Source of the DNA: Gp13-AA77 sp036521995
GTDB taxonomy: Bacteria; Acidobacteriota; Terriglobia; UBA7540
Reading direction: 5' to 3'
Length of the DNA: 22,687 nt
Assembly (NCBI GenBank): GCA_036521995.1
Contig: DATDGR010000075.1
Coordinates: forward strand, 1 to 22,687
Position 1 is the stretch's first letter, and each line of letters opens with the position of its first letter. The translations under genes were made by a program, and so were the position numbers. A model generated the notes under the pieces. That model was not told the DNA's origin. It made no database searches and saw only the letters and a list, made by a program, of their open reading frames with translations. Positions 13,967 to 22,687 of this stretch are shown in pieces.

Positions 13967-16213
13967 ATGTCCATCATCCACATCCTTGCCGACCGCGTAG
14001 CGAACCAGATCGCCGCTGGTGAGGTGGTCGAACGACCGGCGTCGATCGTCAAGGAGCTGTTGGAAAACTCTCTCGATGCCGGAGCGGGAAAGGTTGAGGT
14101 GAATGTCGAGGCGGGCGGCAAGCGGTTGATTCGAGTCACCGACGATGGCTGCGGCATGGACCGCGACGATGCTGTTCAGGCTTTCGAGCGCCACGCCACC
14201 AGCAAGATTCGTCAGGCCGAAGACCTGCTCGAGATCGCGACCCTCGGCTTTCGCGGCGAGGCCTTGCCCTCCATCGCCGCCGTCTCGCGGGTGGTGCTCG
14301 AGACCCGCCACGCCGGCGAGGCTGCGGGAACGCGCGTGGAGGTCGCCGGCGGTAAGCTTCGCGACGTGCGCGAGATCGCCTGGCCGCAAGGGACGTGCAT
14401 TGAGTCGCGCGACCTTTTCTTCAATACCCCGGCGCGCCGCAAGTTCCTGAAGTCCGAATCCACGGAACTCGGCCACATTGCGAGCCTGGTGACTCACTAT
14501 GCGCTCGCCCATCCCGAAAAAAGCTTCCGTCTCACCTCGCTCACCCATGAAGTGCTGAATGCCCCGTCCGCGCCCGACGCTCGCACGCGGGTCTACCAGC
14601 TGCTGGGCGCTAAGGTTTTGGAACAACTGATCGAGATCGCTCCGGTGGAACGGCGCCTGCCGGCGCTGACTACGTTCGGTGAGGTCGAAGAGAATGAGGA
14701 GCCCGGGCCGGCGGCACCACCCGCAATCGTCCGCCTCTCGGGTTTCGTCTCGCGGCCGGAAGTGCAGCGCTTGAATCGGAACGAGGTCTTCTTCTTTGTC
14801 AACCGCCGGCTGGTGCGCGACCGGCTGGTCCTGCACGCCATTACCGAAGCCTATCGGAATATCCTGCCGCCCAGAATGTTCCCGGTGGCGCTGGTGTTTC
14901 TGGAGATTCCACCGCAAGAAGTCGACGTCAACGTTCACCCTTCGAAGACCGAGGTCCGCTTCCGCCATTCCAGTTTCGTGCATGATTTCACCCGAGACTC
15001 GATCCGCCAGGCGCTGATTGCGGCGCGCCCAGTGGCCGCGTTCCCCATGCGGCACGGCGTGCAGGACGCCGGTGTTGATGACGTCCAGGTGGCGGAACAA
15101 CTGGCCGACGAGATGTCGCCCGGCGCCGCACGGCAGGGGGGTACAGTCCGGCCGGGCGCCCCTCAGCACTATGGAATGGGCGGATTTGCAGGGCACACGA
15201 GGCCGCGGCCCGAAGTGCCCAGGCTCCAAGCCAGTGAAAATACTTCAAGCGCTTACGCGGGCCTACCCTTCTCTCGGACGGCATCCTTGCCGTCGCCTTT
15301 CGTTGCGTCCTCGTCCACCGCCGAAGTCGTTGCCTCCGCCGCGGACTTCGCGCTCTCCGCCCCGAAACCGCAGCCCGTTAGCGGCCGCCTGCCGCTGGAA
15401 GTTGACCCGGGAATTGAACCCGGCTTGGCAGCGGGCGCCGGCCGTCGAGTTGCCTCTGAGCCACCTCAGGGCGTCGAGACATGGGCCCCGCCGGGTGGCG
15501 GAGTGCCAGCCTCGGATTCACGGGTTGGAGTCACGGCTTCCGCCGCTTCGCTGGACTCGTGCCAGCCCACTGATGCCCCGCTGCTGTCACACGGACACTC
15601 GAATGGGGGCCGGGCGTCGCCAGGCTCCGAATTCCCTGTTGACCTGCGGCCGCTCGGCCAAGTGGAAGAAAGCTACATTGTGGCCACGAACGCCACAGGC
15701 CTGTGGATTCTCGATCAGCACGCGGCTCACGAGCGCATTCTGTTCGAGCACCACCTGCGGCAGGTGCGCTCCCGCCAGGTGGAGGCGCAACGCCTGCTTC
15801 TTCCGATCATCCTCGAGCTCAACCCGCAACAGCAGGCCATCTTCACCGGGATTGCCGAAGAACTGGTGGCCAACGGCTTCGAGGTGGAACCCTTCGGACA
15901 GCGGACCATCGCGGTGAAAACTGCGCCCGCCGAGCTCGCGGCTGATGCGGTAGACAAGTTGCTCGTGGAGATCCTCGATGGCCTCAGAGACGAGGCTCGG
16001 AATCTCACACTCGAAGTGCTTCGCGGCCGCATCAGCGCTTCGCTGGCTTGCCGGGCCGCGATCAAGATCCACATGCCGCTCGATCGCAGCAAGATGGAAT
16101 GGCTGCTGGGCGAACTCGGCCGCGCTGAATCGCCGATGTCCTGCCCGCACGGGCGTCCCGTCATGCTGCGCTACACGATCCGGGAGCTGGAGCGCGCCTT
16201 CCGTCGAATCTGA
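13967..16213 (+). CDS. mutL: DNA mismatch repair protein MutL (endonuclease type)
   Basis: MutL couples mismatch recognition by MutS to strand removal. It has 748 residues. The N-terminal GHKL ATPase shows E30 in 'VKELLENSLDAG', 'DDGCGM' (59-64), 'FERHATSKI' and 'GFRGEAL' (94-100). The transducer domain follows with 'FVNRRLVRD' and 'VDVNVHPSKTEVRF'. A Pro/Ala/Ser-rich linker spans about residues 350-560. The C-terminal dimerisation domain carries the nicking motif DQHA-x2-E-x4-E beginning at D583, plus 'ACRAAIK' and CPHGRP (from C726), which complete the metal site. This is the MutL class found where MutH is absent. An in-frame TAA lies one codon before the ATG, so the start cannot be much further upstream; no Shine-Dalgarno is evident. 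cmk follows after 20 bp. Confidence 0.96.
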   Translation: MSIIHILADRVANQIAAGEVVERPASIVKELLENSLDAGAGKVEVNVEAGGKRLIRVTDDGCGMDRDDAVQAFERHATSKIRQAEDLLEIATLGFRGEALPSIAAVSRVVLETRHAGEAAGTRVEVAGGKLRDVREIAWPQGTCIESRDLFFNTPARRKFLKSESTELGHIASLVTHYALAHPEKSFRLTSLTHEVLNAPSAPDARTRVYQLLGAKVLEQLIEIAPVERRLPALTTFGEVEENEEPGPAAPPAIVRLSGFVSRPEVQRLNRNEVFFFVNRRLVRDRLVLHAITEAYRNILPPRMFPVALVFLEIPPQEVDVNVHPSKTEVRFRHSSFVHDFTRDSIRQALIAARPVAAFPMRHGVQDAGVDDVQVAEQLADEMSPGAARQGGTVRPGAPQHYGMGGFAGHTRPRPEVPRLQASENTSSAYAGLPFSRTASLPSPFVASSSTAEVVASAADFALSAPKPQPVSGRLPLEVDPGIEPGLAAGAGRRVASEPPQGVETWAPPGGGVPASDSRVGVTASAASLDSCQPTDAPLLSHGHSNGGRASPGSEFPVDLRPLGQVEESYIVATNATGLWILDQHAAHERILFEHHLRQVRSRQVEAQRLLLPIILELNPQQQAIFTGIAEELVANGFEVEPFGQRTIAVKTAPAELAADAVDKLLVEILDGLRDEARNLTLEVLRGRISASLACRAAIKIHMPLDRSKMEWLLGELGRAESPMSCPHGRPVMLRYTIRELERAFRRI

Positions 16214-16233
16214 TAGCCCTATGTAGCCTAGCC

Positions 16234-16941
16234 ATGATCAAGATCACGCGGAGGCCCTTGACGATTGCCATCGACGGTCCGGCCGGCGCCGGGAAGAGCA
16301 CGGTGGCGCGCGGGTTGGCCTCACGCCTCGACCTCCCTTACGTGGACAGCGGCGCCACTTACCGGGCCGCGGCGCTGAAGGTTTTGGAAAGCGGCGTCCC
16401 GCGGGCGGACGCCAGGGCCGTCATCGACCTGATTGATCACACGGAAATCGAGTTTGTGGCGAGAGATGGGGACTGGCGGATTTGGCTCGACGGACGTGAC
16501 GTCACACCCTTCATCCGCACGCCACAGGTCACGCTGGCGGCCGCTGAAGTGTCGAGACTACCGGAAGTTCGAAAGAAGCTGATCGCGCTGCAGCGTAATG
16601 TCCCCGGAGACCGCGGCGTGGTGATGGAGGGCCGGGACATTGGAACCGTGGTCTTCCCAGAGGCGCCGCTCAAGGTCTTTCTCGAGGCCGACCCTGCCGA
16701 ACGTGCTCGCCGGCGCCTTCGGCAAGAAGAAGCGGCCGGTCGCCGCGCCAGCCTTACCGAGACAGCCGACGAGATCCGCCGGCGCGACCAGTTGGATGCT
16801 CAGAGGAAAGTGTCGCCACTGGTGCCCGCTGTGGATGCGGTCCGCATCGACTCAACTCATCTTACGGCCGAGGAAGTGGTCGATCAAATCCTGGGACTCG
16901 CGAAGAGGGAAAAGCTGATTGAGAGAACCGATCCACGCTAG
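16234..16941 (+). CDS. cmk: Cytidylate kinase
   Basis: Cmk phosphorylates CMP and dCMP to the diphosphates using ATP, in pyrimidine nucleotide recycling. Its 235 residues are of typical length. The P-loop is GPAGAGKS (15-22). The substrate loop reads 'YVDSGATYRA', where most homologues have Y-x-D-T-G-A-M-Y-R-A, a mild variation. 'VVMEGRDIGTVVFPEAPLKVFL' and the Arg-rich LID ('ERARRRLRQEE') are conserved. It lies 20 bp after mutL on the same strand and is probably co-transcribed. I see no strong Shine-Dalgarno. It converges on rho, with a 63-bp gap lacking an obvious hairpin terminator. Confidence 0.95.
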   Translation: MIKITRRPLTIAIDGPAGAGKSTVARGLASRLDLPYVDSGATYRAAALKVLESGVPRADARAVIDLIDHTEIEFVARDGDWRIWLDGRDVTPFIRTPQVTLAAAEVSRLPEVRKKLIALQRNVPGDRGVVMEGRDIGTVVFPEAPLKVFLEADPAERARRRLRQEEAAGRRASLTETADEIRRRDQLDAQRKVSPLVPAVDAVRIDSTHLTAEEVVDQILGLAKREKLIERTDPR

Positions 16942-17004
16942 CGGCCGAGCGGCGGCAAATCCGAGGACCCGACAAACACCACGCTGTTAGTCAGCCCCCC
17001 ACTC

Positions 17005-18462
17005 TCACCGCCCGCCATTACTCATCGAAGAGAGAAAATCGCCGTTGGCCCGCGTCTTGGAGAGCTTGTCGATGATGAGCTCCATGCTCTCCACCGGCGA
17101 GAGCGGGCTCAGGACCTTGCGCAGCACCCAGATACGGTTCAGTTCGTCTTTGGGCACCAGCAATTCTTCTTTGCGGGTGGCGGATCGGTTGATGTCGATG
17201 GCCGGGAACACGCGCTTGTCCACCAGCTTCCGGTCCAGGTTGATTTCCATATTGCCGGTGCCCTTGAACTCTTCGAAGATCACGTCGTCCATGCGGCTGC
17301 CCGTGTCGATGAGCGCAGTTGCGATGATGGTGAGACTTCCGCCCTCTTCAATGTTGCGCGCGGCGCCGAAAAAGCGCTTGGGCCGTTGCAGGGCGTTGGA
17401 GTCCACGCCGCCCGACAGAACCTTGCCGGAGGGCGGTACGACGGTGTTGTAGGCACGGGCCAGGCGCGTGATGGAGTCGAGCAGGATCACCACATCGCGC
17501 TTGTGCTCCACCAGCCGCTTGGCCTTCTCGATCACCATCTCAGCCACCTGAACGTGACGCGCAGCGGGCTCGTCGAAGGTGGAGCTGATCACTTCGCCCT
17601 TCACCGTTCGCTGCATATCGGTCACTTCTTCCGGCCGCTCGTCAATCAACAGGACGATCAAGGTCACCTCAGGGTGGTTGGTGCTGACAGAGTTGGCGAT
17701 GGTCTGGAGGAGCATGGTTTTCCCTGTGCGGGGCGGGGCCACAATCAGGCCGCGCTGCCCCTTGCCAATCGGCGTCAGCAGATCCAGCACGCGGGCCGAG
17801 ATGTTGTCCTTGATGGTTTCCAGGCGAATGCGCTCCTGCGGGTAAAGCGGCGTGAGATTGTCAAAGAAGATTTTGTCCCGCGCCTCCTCCGGGGGCTCGA
17901 AATTGATGGCCTCGACCTTAATCAAGGCAAAGTAACGCTCACCCTCCTTGGGCGGGCGGATCTGGCCGGAGACGGTGTCGCCGGTCCGCAGGTCAAACTT
18001 GCGAATCTGAGAAGGCGATACGTAGATGTCATCCGGACCCGGCAGATAGTTGTAGTCCGGCGCGCGCAGGAAGCCAAACCCGTCGGGGAGGCACTCCAAC
18101 ACGCCCTCGGAGAAGATGAGCCCGCTCTTCTCGGTCTGCGCCTGGAGGATCTTGAAGATCAGTTCCTGCTTGCGCAGGGTGCTCGCGCCCGCCACTCCCA
18201 GGTCTTTGGCAACCTGAACCAGAGTGGTGATGTTCATCTCTTTGAGCTTGGCAATGTCCAGGACTTCGCCTTCCTTCAACTCGGCGATTTTTTCTTCCTG
18301 CACTTCTTCGACTAGTTTCTTGGCAGACATTTCACTCTCTCTCTTCTTGATCCGCTCCCTGCCGCGCGCGGACGCACTGCGCTGCGGTTCGGCCTCGGGC
18401 GCTTGGCCCTGGCCGTTCTCTTCCGGTTCGTTCAACGCATTCAGGGACACAGAGGGATTCAC
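17005..18462 (-). CDS. rho: Transcription termination factor Rho
   Basis: Rho is a hexameric RNA-dependent ATPase that ends transcription. The 485-residue frame starts at a GTG (18462). Rho_N is at about residues 68-110 ('LKEMNITTLVQVAKDLGV'). The cold-shock-like RNA-binding domain has 'DGFGFLR' (127-133) and 'GPDDIYVSPSQIRKFDLRTGD'. The ATPase core has the Walker A loop APPRTGKT (242-249; E. coli reads PKAGKT), Walker B 'DVVILLD' (323-329), and the Q/R-loop regions 'NALQRPKRFFGAARNIEEGGSLTI' and 'FKGTGNMEI'. The start is uncertain: the GTG has no Shine-Dalgarno, whereas an internal ATG at 18330 (Met45) follows AGAGAGAG and would give a 441-residue protein nearer the usual size. Residues 1-44 are low-complexity and basic. 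Downstream of lon by 230 bp, same strand. Confidence 0.96.
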   Translation of the reverse strand: MNPSVSLNALNEPEENGQGQAPEAEPQRSASARGRERIKKRESEMSAKKLVEEVQEEKIAELKEGEVLDIAKLKEMNITTLVQVAKDLGVAGASTLRKQELIFKILQAQTEKSGLIFSEGVLECLPDGFGFLRAPDYNYLPGPDDIYVSPSQIRKFDLRTGDTVSGQIRPPKEGERYFALIKVEAINFEPPEEARDKIFFDNLTPLYPQERIRLETIKDNISARVLDLLTPIGKGQRGLIVAPPRTGKTMLLQTIANSVSTNHPEVTLIVLLIDERPEEVTDMQRTVKGEVISSTFDEPAARHVQVAEMVIEKAKRLVEHKRDVVILLDSITRLARAYNTVVPPSGKVLSGGVDSNALQRPKRFFGAARNIEEGGSLTIIATALIDTGSRMDDVIFEEFKGTGNMEINLDRKLVDKRVFPAIDINRSATRKEELLVPKDELNRIWVLRKVLSPLSPVESMELIIDKLSKTRANGDFLSSMSNGGR

Positions 18463-18692
18463 ACCAGGGAGGCTTGCGTTGGGCAGGTCAAAACAGGTTT
18501 CGACGTGGTTTCAACGGGCCTCAGCGTGGAAATTCGATGGGTCGTCAACGTTACCGAACTCGGCGCGGGCTTCTTCGGTAGGTCCGCGCGCCGTCCGGTT
18601 CGACTATAAGATGCAGCCTCCGCGCGATAGGTTTCTGAGCCTTTCTCTAAGTCGATCCAGCGTTCTGACGGCAGCCGCCCGCTCCCCAGACG

Positions 18693-21122
18693 CTAGTTCG
18701 CCAATTGCCCCCGGTCGCTATCGGCCGGGGTCTCCAGTTCCGGTCTCGCCTCGGTTTCCACGGCTAGGACGGGGACATCTTCAATTCTCCGTTCCAGGGC
18801 AAGATCCAGCACCTCTTCCATAGTGTCGACAAAGCGCAATGATATTTCCTGTTGAATATTGGCGGGAATCTCGGGCAGGTCTTTTTCGTTGTCACGCGGC
18901 AGGATCACGGTGGCCACGCCGAAGCGGTGCGCAGCCAGGACCTTCTCCTTCAGCCCGCCGATGGGCAGCACCTTACCCCTCAGCGTAATCTCGCCCGTCA
19001 TGGCCACGTCCCGTCGGGCCGGGATACGGGTAAGGGCGCTGATGATGGCTGTGGCCAGCGTAATTCCCGCCGAAGGACCGTCCTTCGGGATAGCGCCCTC
19101 TGGAATGTGGAGGTGGATGTCGTAGCGGCGGTAGAAATCGGCATCAAGGCCCAGACGCGCCGCCCGGGAACGCACGTAGCTCATGGCGGCCTGACCGGAC
19201 TCCTGCATCACTTCCCCGAGTTTGCCGGTCAACAGCAGACGGCCCTTCCCTTGCATGATGGTGGCCTCAATATGCAGGATTTCGCCGCCCACTTCCGTCC
19301 AGGCCAGCCCCACAGCCAAACCCACCTCGTTCTTCTCTTCGGAGCGGGTGTCACGGAACTTCACAACGCCCAGATACTCCCGCAGATCCTCTGGCTTGAC
19401 TTCGATCTGCAGTCCGGTTCCCTCCGCCACCACCTTGCGGGCCACCTTCCGGCAGATATTCGCGATCTCGCGCTCCAGGTTCCGAACCCCCGCCTCGCGG
19501 GTATAGCTGCGGATCATACCGCGGACGGCGTCATCGGTGAAGCTGAGGTTTCCCGGCTTCAGCCCGCAGGCCTCCCGCTGCTTGCGGATCAGGAAGCGCT
19601 TGGCAATTTCAAGCTTCTCGGGCTCCGTGTAACCCGAAAGGCGCAGGATCTCCATGCGGTCCTGCAACGGCTGAGGGATGGTGTGGATCACGTTGGCCGT
19701 GGTAATGAAAAACACCTTGGAGAGGTCGTACTCCACATCCATGTAATGGTCCATGAAGGTGGTGTTCTGCTCGGGATCGAGCACTTCCAACAGGGCCGCC
19801 GAGGGATCGCCGCGGAAGTCCATGCTCATTTTGTCGACTTCGTCGAGCAGGAACACCGGATTCACCGTTCCGGCTTTCTTCATCATCTGCAGAATCTGGC
19901 CGGGCAGGGCACCGATATAAGTGCGCCGGTGGCCCCGAACCTCAGCCTCGTCCCGCACGCCGCCGAGGGACAGGCGCACAAACTTGCGGCCGGTGGCCCG
20001 GGCAATGGAACGTCCGAGTGAGGTCTTCCCCACGCCGGGCGGCCCCACGAAACAAAGGATGGAACCCTTCGGGACCTTGACAAGCTGGCGCACTGCCAGA
20101 AACTCCAGGATGCGCTCCTTGATCTTCTCAAGCCCGTAGTGGTCTTCCTCGAGGATCTTCTCGGCGGCGCGGATGTCCCGGATCTCCTTGGTCTTCTTCT
20201 TCCAGGGGACGCTCAGCAGCCACTCCAGGTAGTTGCGCGAGACCGTAGTCTCAGCCGACATGGGCGGCATCATCTCGAGGCGGCTAAGCTCCGCTTCGGC
20301 CTTTTCCCGGCCGTCCTTCGTCATTCCGGACGCTTCGATGCGCTTGCGCAGCTCTTCAATTTCGTTCTTTTCGTTGCGGCCAAGCTCCTTCTGAATGGCC
20401 TTGATCTTCTCATTCAGATAGTACTCACGCTGCGCCCGCTCCATCTGCCGCTTCACCCGGCCCTGGATCGTACGGTCAACGTTGAGCTTTTCAATCTCGA
20501 TGTCGAGAATGTCGGCCACGCGGGTAAGCCGGTCCACGGGGTCGAAAATCTCGAGCAGCTCCTGCTTCTCTTCGATGGAAATGTTGAGATTGGCGGCCAC
20601 CGTATCGGTAAACTTTCCGATGTCGTCCGACTTCACGGCCGCGATCATGGTTTCGTAATTCAGACTCTGGGAAAGCTTGACGTATTGCTCGAACAGGGCG
20701 GTTACGCGCTGCTGCAGTTGCTCGAGACTCGGGGTCGAGACCGGCCGGTAGGTGGTGGTGCGAACCGTCACCCGGAAATAGCCTTCGTCGCTCGCCACCT
20801 TCAGCACTTTACCGCGCTCGGCACCTTCCACCAGCACCTTGATGTTGCCGTCGGGCAACTTCACGCTCTGCACAATGGTCGCGATGGTTCCCACCTGGTA
20901 AATCTCATTGGGCTTCGGTTCATCCACGGAGGCGTCGTGCTGGGTAGCCAGGAAGATCTTTTTGTCAGCCGCCAAGGCGTCTTCCAGCGCGCGGATGGAG
21001 CTCTCCCGTCCCACCACAAAAGCCGACATCATATACGGGAAGATGACGACGTCGCGCAACGGCATCATCGGAAGCGCCCGGGTGTCCGATTTTTCACGTC
21101 CTGAGAATAGAGATGAACTCAT
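18693..21122 (-). CDS. lon: ATP-dependent protease La (LonA)
   Basis: Lon is a cytoplasmic AAA+ serine protease that degrades misfolded and regulatory proteins. Its 809 residues are full length. The N-terminal LON substrate domain begins 'LPMMPLRDVVIFPYM'. A coiled-coil region covers about residues 200-285 ('QREYYLNEKIKAIQKELG'). The AAA+ module has Walker A GPPGVGKT (360-367) and Walker B 'FLLDEVDK' (424-431). The C-terminal protease domain carries the Ser684-Lys727 dyad in 'PKDGPSAG' and 'GGLKEKVLAAHR'. AAAGGA 5 bases before the ATG supports the start. The C-terminus extends about 25 acidic/polar residues past the conserved fold. It lies 111 bp downstream of clpX, as in the widespread tig-clpP-clpX-lon cluster. 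Confidence 0.97.
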   Translation of the reverse strand: MSSSLFSGREKSDTRALPMMPLRDVVIFPYMMSAFVVGRESSIRALEDALAADKKIFLATQHDASVDEPKPNEIYQVGTIATIVQSVKLPDGNIKVLVEGAERGKVLKVASDEGYFRVTVRTTTYRPVSTPSLEQLQQRVTALFEQYVKLSQSLNYETMIAAVKSDDIGKFTDTVAANLNISIEEKQELLEIFDPVDRLTRVADILDIEIEKLNVDRTIQGRVKRQMERAQREYYLNEKIKAIQKELGRNEKNEIEELRKRIEASGMTKDGREKAEAELSRLEMMPPMSAETTVSRNYLEWLLSVPWKKKTKEIRDIRAAEKILEEDHYGLEKIKERILEFLAVRQLVKVPKGSILCFVGPPGVGKTSLGRSIARATGRKFVRLSLGGVRDEAEVRGHRRTYIGALPGQILQMMKKAGTVNPVFLLDEVDKMSMDFRGDPSAALLEVLDPEQNTTFMDHYMDVEYDLSKVFFITTANVIHTIPQPLQDRMEILRLSGYTEPEKLEIAKRFLIRKQREACGLKPGNLSFTDDAVRGMIRSYTREAGVRNLEREIANICRKVARKVVAEGTGLQIEVKPEDLREYLGVVKFRDTRSEEKNEVGLAVGLAWTEVGGEILHIEATIMQGKGRLLLTGKLGEVMQESGQAAMSYVRSRAARLGLDADFYRRYDIHLHIPEGAIPKDGPSAGITLATAIISALTRIPARRDVAMTGEITLRGKVLPIGGLKEKVLAAHRFGVATVILPRDNEKDLPEIPANIQQEISLRFVDTMEEVLDLALERRIEDVPVLAVETEARPELETPADSDRGQLAN

Positions 21123-21233
21123 TCCGTTCCTTTAACTGCCGAAGTCAGCCGTTGCGCTGGATCAATCCGTCCTACGGGCGCATCGTGCGTGCTAACATCC
21201 ATCCCCATCATTCTGACTCCTGACTCCCGCGAC

Positions 21234-22496
21234 CTACCCCGCCTTCTCCAATAGTGAGGCGTTGAAGTTGATCTCGCGGCTGCAGACCATCTCCTCAGTT
21301 ACCAGGAACTCGCGCACCTTGCGCTGGCTGGGAAGGTTGTACATAAGATCGAGCATCAAGTCTTCCAGGATCATGCGCAGGCCGCGGGCTCCTACCTTGC
21401 GCTCCAGCGCTTCTCGCGCCACAGCCCGCAAGGCTCCGTCGGTGAACCGCAGCTTGACACTCTCGTACTCGAACAACCGCTGATACTGCCGGGTGAGTGC
21501 ATTCTTGGGCTGGGTGAGAATCTCCACCAGAGCGTCCTCATCCAAATCGCCCAGCACGCTCACCACCGGCAGGCGCCCCACGAACTCGGGAATCAGCCCA
21601 TACTTGATAAGATCGACCGGTTGAACCTGTTCGAGGAGCTGGAAGTTTCTCCGGCCTGGGCTTCGAGGCTTGACGTCGGTATGGAAGCCGACGCTCCTGC
21701 GTCCCACGCGCCGCTCGATAATACGCTCCAGGCCCACAAAAGCTCCTCCGCAAATGAAGAGGATATTGGTGGTATCTACGGGAGTGAACTCCTGGTGAGG
21801 GTGTTTGCGGCCGCCCTGCGGCGGAACGTTGGCAGTCGTGCCCTCTAGGATCTTCAGCAGCGCCTGCTGCACACCTTCACCCGAGACGTCGCGCGTAATT
21901 GAGGGGTTCTCGTCCTTCTTTGAGATCTTGTCGATCTCGTCGATATAGATGATGCCTTGCTGTGCCCGCTGAACGTCATAATTCGCGGCCTGCAGCAGCT
22001 TGAGGATAATGTTCTCGACGTCCTCCCCGACATAGCCCGCCTCGGTGAGAGTAGTGGCATCGACGATGGCAAAGGGTACATCAAGCATGCGGGCCAGCGT
22101 CTGGGCCAGCAGAGTCTTGCCGGTGCCCGTAGGCCCGATCAGGAGGATGTTTGACTTAGTCAGTTCCACGTCGCCGCGCTGCCGGCTGAGCAGAATACGT
22201 TTGTAATGATTGTAAACTGCTACTGCCAGCTTCTTCTTGGTCTTGTCCTGTCCCACGACGTACTGCTCCAGAAACAGCTTGACGTCCACCGGACGCGGAA
22301 GCGTGGTGGTGGTTAGCGCGACCGGACGTTCCGGGGTCTCCTCCTCCAGAATACTGTTGCAGACGGCCACGCACTCGTCGCAGATGTAAGCGCGAGGACG
22401 CTCGTCCGGAGACGAAATCAGGCGGCGAACTGACTCCTGGCTTTTGCGGCAAAAGGAACAACGGAGGGGTTCTTCAGGACCACCTGTCTTCTTCAA
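21234..22496 (-). CDS. clpX: ATP-dependent Clp protease ATP-binding subunit ClpX
   Basis: ClpX is the hexameric AAA+ unfoldase that feeds substrates to ClpP. Its 420 residues are of normal length. The N-terminal zinc-binding domain has C13-x2-C16 and C39-x2-C42. Walker A is GPTGTGKT (121-128) and Walker B 'IIYIDEID' (182-189). Pore loop 1 is in 'GYVGEDVEN' (154-162), and the RKH loop is at 'GGRKHPHQEF' (228-237). The ClpP-docking loop reads V269-G-F rather than the more common IGF, still a functional-type tripeptide. The start is TTG (22496) with GGGGAG 6 bases upstream; no nearer ATG fits the conserved zinc domain. clpP would be expected just upstream but is not recognisable in the remaining 190 bp. 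Confidence 0.96.
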   Translation of the reverse strand: MKKTGGPEEPLRCSFCRKSQESVRRLISSPDERPRAYICDECVAVCNSILEEETPERPVALTTTTLPRPVDVKLFLEQYVVGQDKTKKKLAVAVYNHYKRILLSRQRGDVELTKSNILLIGPTGTGKTLLAQTLARMLDVPFAIVDATTLTEAGYVGEDVENIILKLLQAANYDVQRAQQGIIYIDEIDKISKKDENPSITRDVSGEGVQQALLKILEGTTANVPPQGGRKHPHQEFTPVDTTNILFICGGAFVGLERIIERRVGRRSVGFHTDVKPRSPGRRNFQLLEQVQPVDLIKYGLIPEFVGRLPVVSVLGDLDEDALVEILTQPKNALTRQYQRLFEYESVKLRFTDGALRAVAREALERKVGARGLRMILEDLMLDLMYNLPSQRKVREFLVTEEMVCSREINFNASLLEKAG

Positions 22497-22498
22497 CT

Positions 22499-22509
22499 CG
22501 GTCTCCCCA
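22499..22509 (-). promoter_or_regulatory. Shine-Dalgarno region for clpX TTG start
   Basis: On the minus strand, GGGGAG sits 6 bases before the TTG codon. It supports TTG as the real start. Confidence 0.6.
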
Positions 22510-22568
22510 GAGTCTGGATTCTTACACTGTGACCGTACAATTTCGAGCTATCTGGGTATCCACTTGAC

Positions 22569-22687
22569 TCAGGTAACCCCTACCGGTTGTGGTTTCGCCT
22601 CGGTGTTTCGAACGATGGATGCGTAAGTGGCTGGTTCTACGGCCACCGCCTGCTGGACAAGCCGGAAGAATAGTTTGCCTCGGCGGC
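22569..22687 (-). other. Open frame entering from the right edge, unrecognised
   Basis: One minus-strand frame is open from the window edge to a TGA at 22569-22571 (about 38 codons, ending '...RNTEAKPQPVGVT'). It does not look like the ClpP C-terminus that would be expected upstream of clpX. It may be chance openness in noncoding DNA, and the window ends too soon to decide. Confidence 0.15.

Noticed and set aside
13919..15229. 436-residue minus-strand open frame
   Set aside because: Fully antisense to the clearly conserved mutL. Long antisense frames are expected in GC-rich codons, and no domain is recognisable.
16942..17004. Bidirectional terminator between cmk and rho
   Set aside because: No stable hairpin with a T tract in either direction; given rho's presence, factor-dependent ends are equally possible.
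17386..18315. 309-residue plus-strand frame opposite rho
   Set aside because: Antisense shadow of rho with no recognisable motif.
18852..21104. Long plus-strand frames (389 and 321 residues) opposite lon
   Set aside because: Shadows of lon on the other strand; the His/Arg/Leu-rich composition is typical of antisense translation.
22497..22687. clpP 3' end upstream of clpX
   Set aside because: None of the three minus-strand frames ends in a recognisable ClpP C-terminus.
1..22687. CRISPR array, defence island, prophage or biosynthetic cluster
   Set aside because: No regularly spaced repeats and no signature genes. The genes present are core housekeeping genes plus one efflux operon.

Overview
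The window looks like ordinary high-GC bacterial chromosome, most likely from an Acidobacteriota species of the Bryobacter/Solibacter or Terriglobia type. This assignment is an inference. It rests on the GC-rich coding, a DUF6632 membrane protein, an RND pump operon in the order permease-adaptor-channel, and two copies of an inverted repeat family whose arms read like GTCATCCTGAGC / GCTCAGCATGAC, a style of dispersed repeat I associate with acidobacterial genomes. No rRNA, intact tRNA, CRISPR array, intact transposase or phage gene is visible.

Layout. (1) 1-1218: 3' part of a DUF3300 protein gene, cut by the left edge. (2) 1219-2358: a 1.1 kb gene-poor scar. It holds the 3' half of a tRNA-Arg(CCU) gene on the minus strand, an 11-bp tandem repeat, a 28-bp direct repeat pair beside a C tract, a terminator-like hairpin and a REP-like repeat. 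This is the most mosaic part of the window and reads as the remains of integrations. (3) 2359-3390: aroF, DAHP synthase, first step of the shikimate pathway. (4) 3477-3863, minus: small four-helix DUF6632 protein, followed by a larger composite inverted repeat at 3927-4094. (5) 10139-4128, minus: tripartite RND efflux operon (inner-membrane permease, periplasmic adaptor, outer-membrane channel lipoprotein). The adaptor and channel genes overlap by 7 bp. (6) 11482-10289, minus: exported calcineurin-like metallophosphoesterase. (7) 11764-16941, plus: aspS, mutL and cmk. mutL and cmk are 20 bp apart. A 346-bp gap before mutL carries a promoter-like, palindrome-rich stretch and a possible 21-codon ORF. 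(8) 22496-17005, minus: clpX, lon and rho, all on one strand. clpX-lon is a classic protein quality-control cluster.

How the genes work together. ClpX (with ClpP, not in this window) and Lon are the two ATP-dependent proteolysis systems of the cytoplasm. Rho terminates transcription. AspS, Cmk and MutL cover translation, CMP recycling and mismatch repair. MutL has the endonuclease motif found in lineages without MutH. The RND genes form one complete envelope-spanning pump with no linked regulator visible.

I found no convincing new multi-gene system. The points most worth checking are the tRNA-half/tandem-repeat scar, the TM10 lysine missing from the RND permease, and the TGACA/TGTCA palindromes in front of aspS and mutL. 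Four genes use non-ATG starts (aroF GTG, aspS TTG, clpX TTG, rho possibly GTG); all but the rho one are backed by Shine-Dalgarno sequences.
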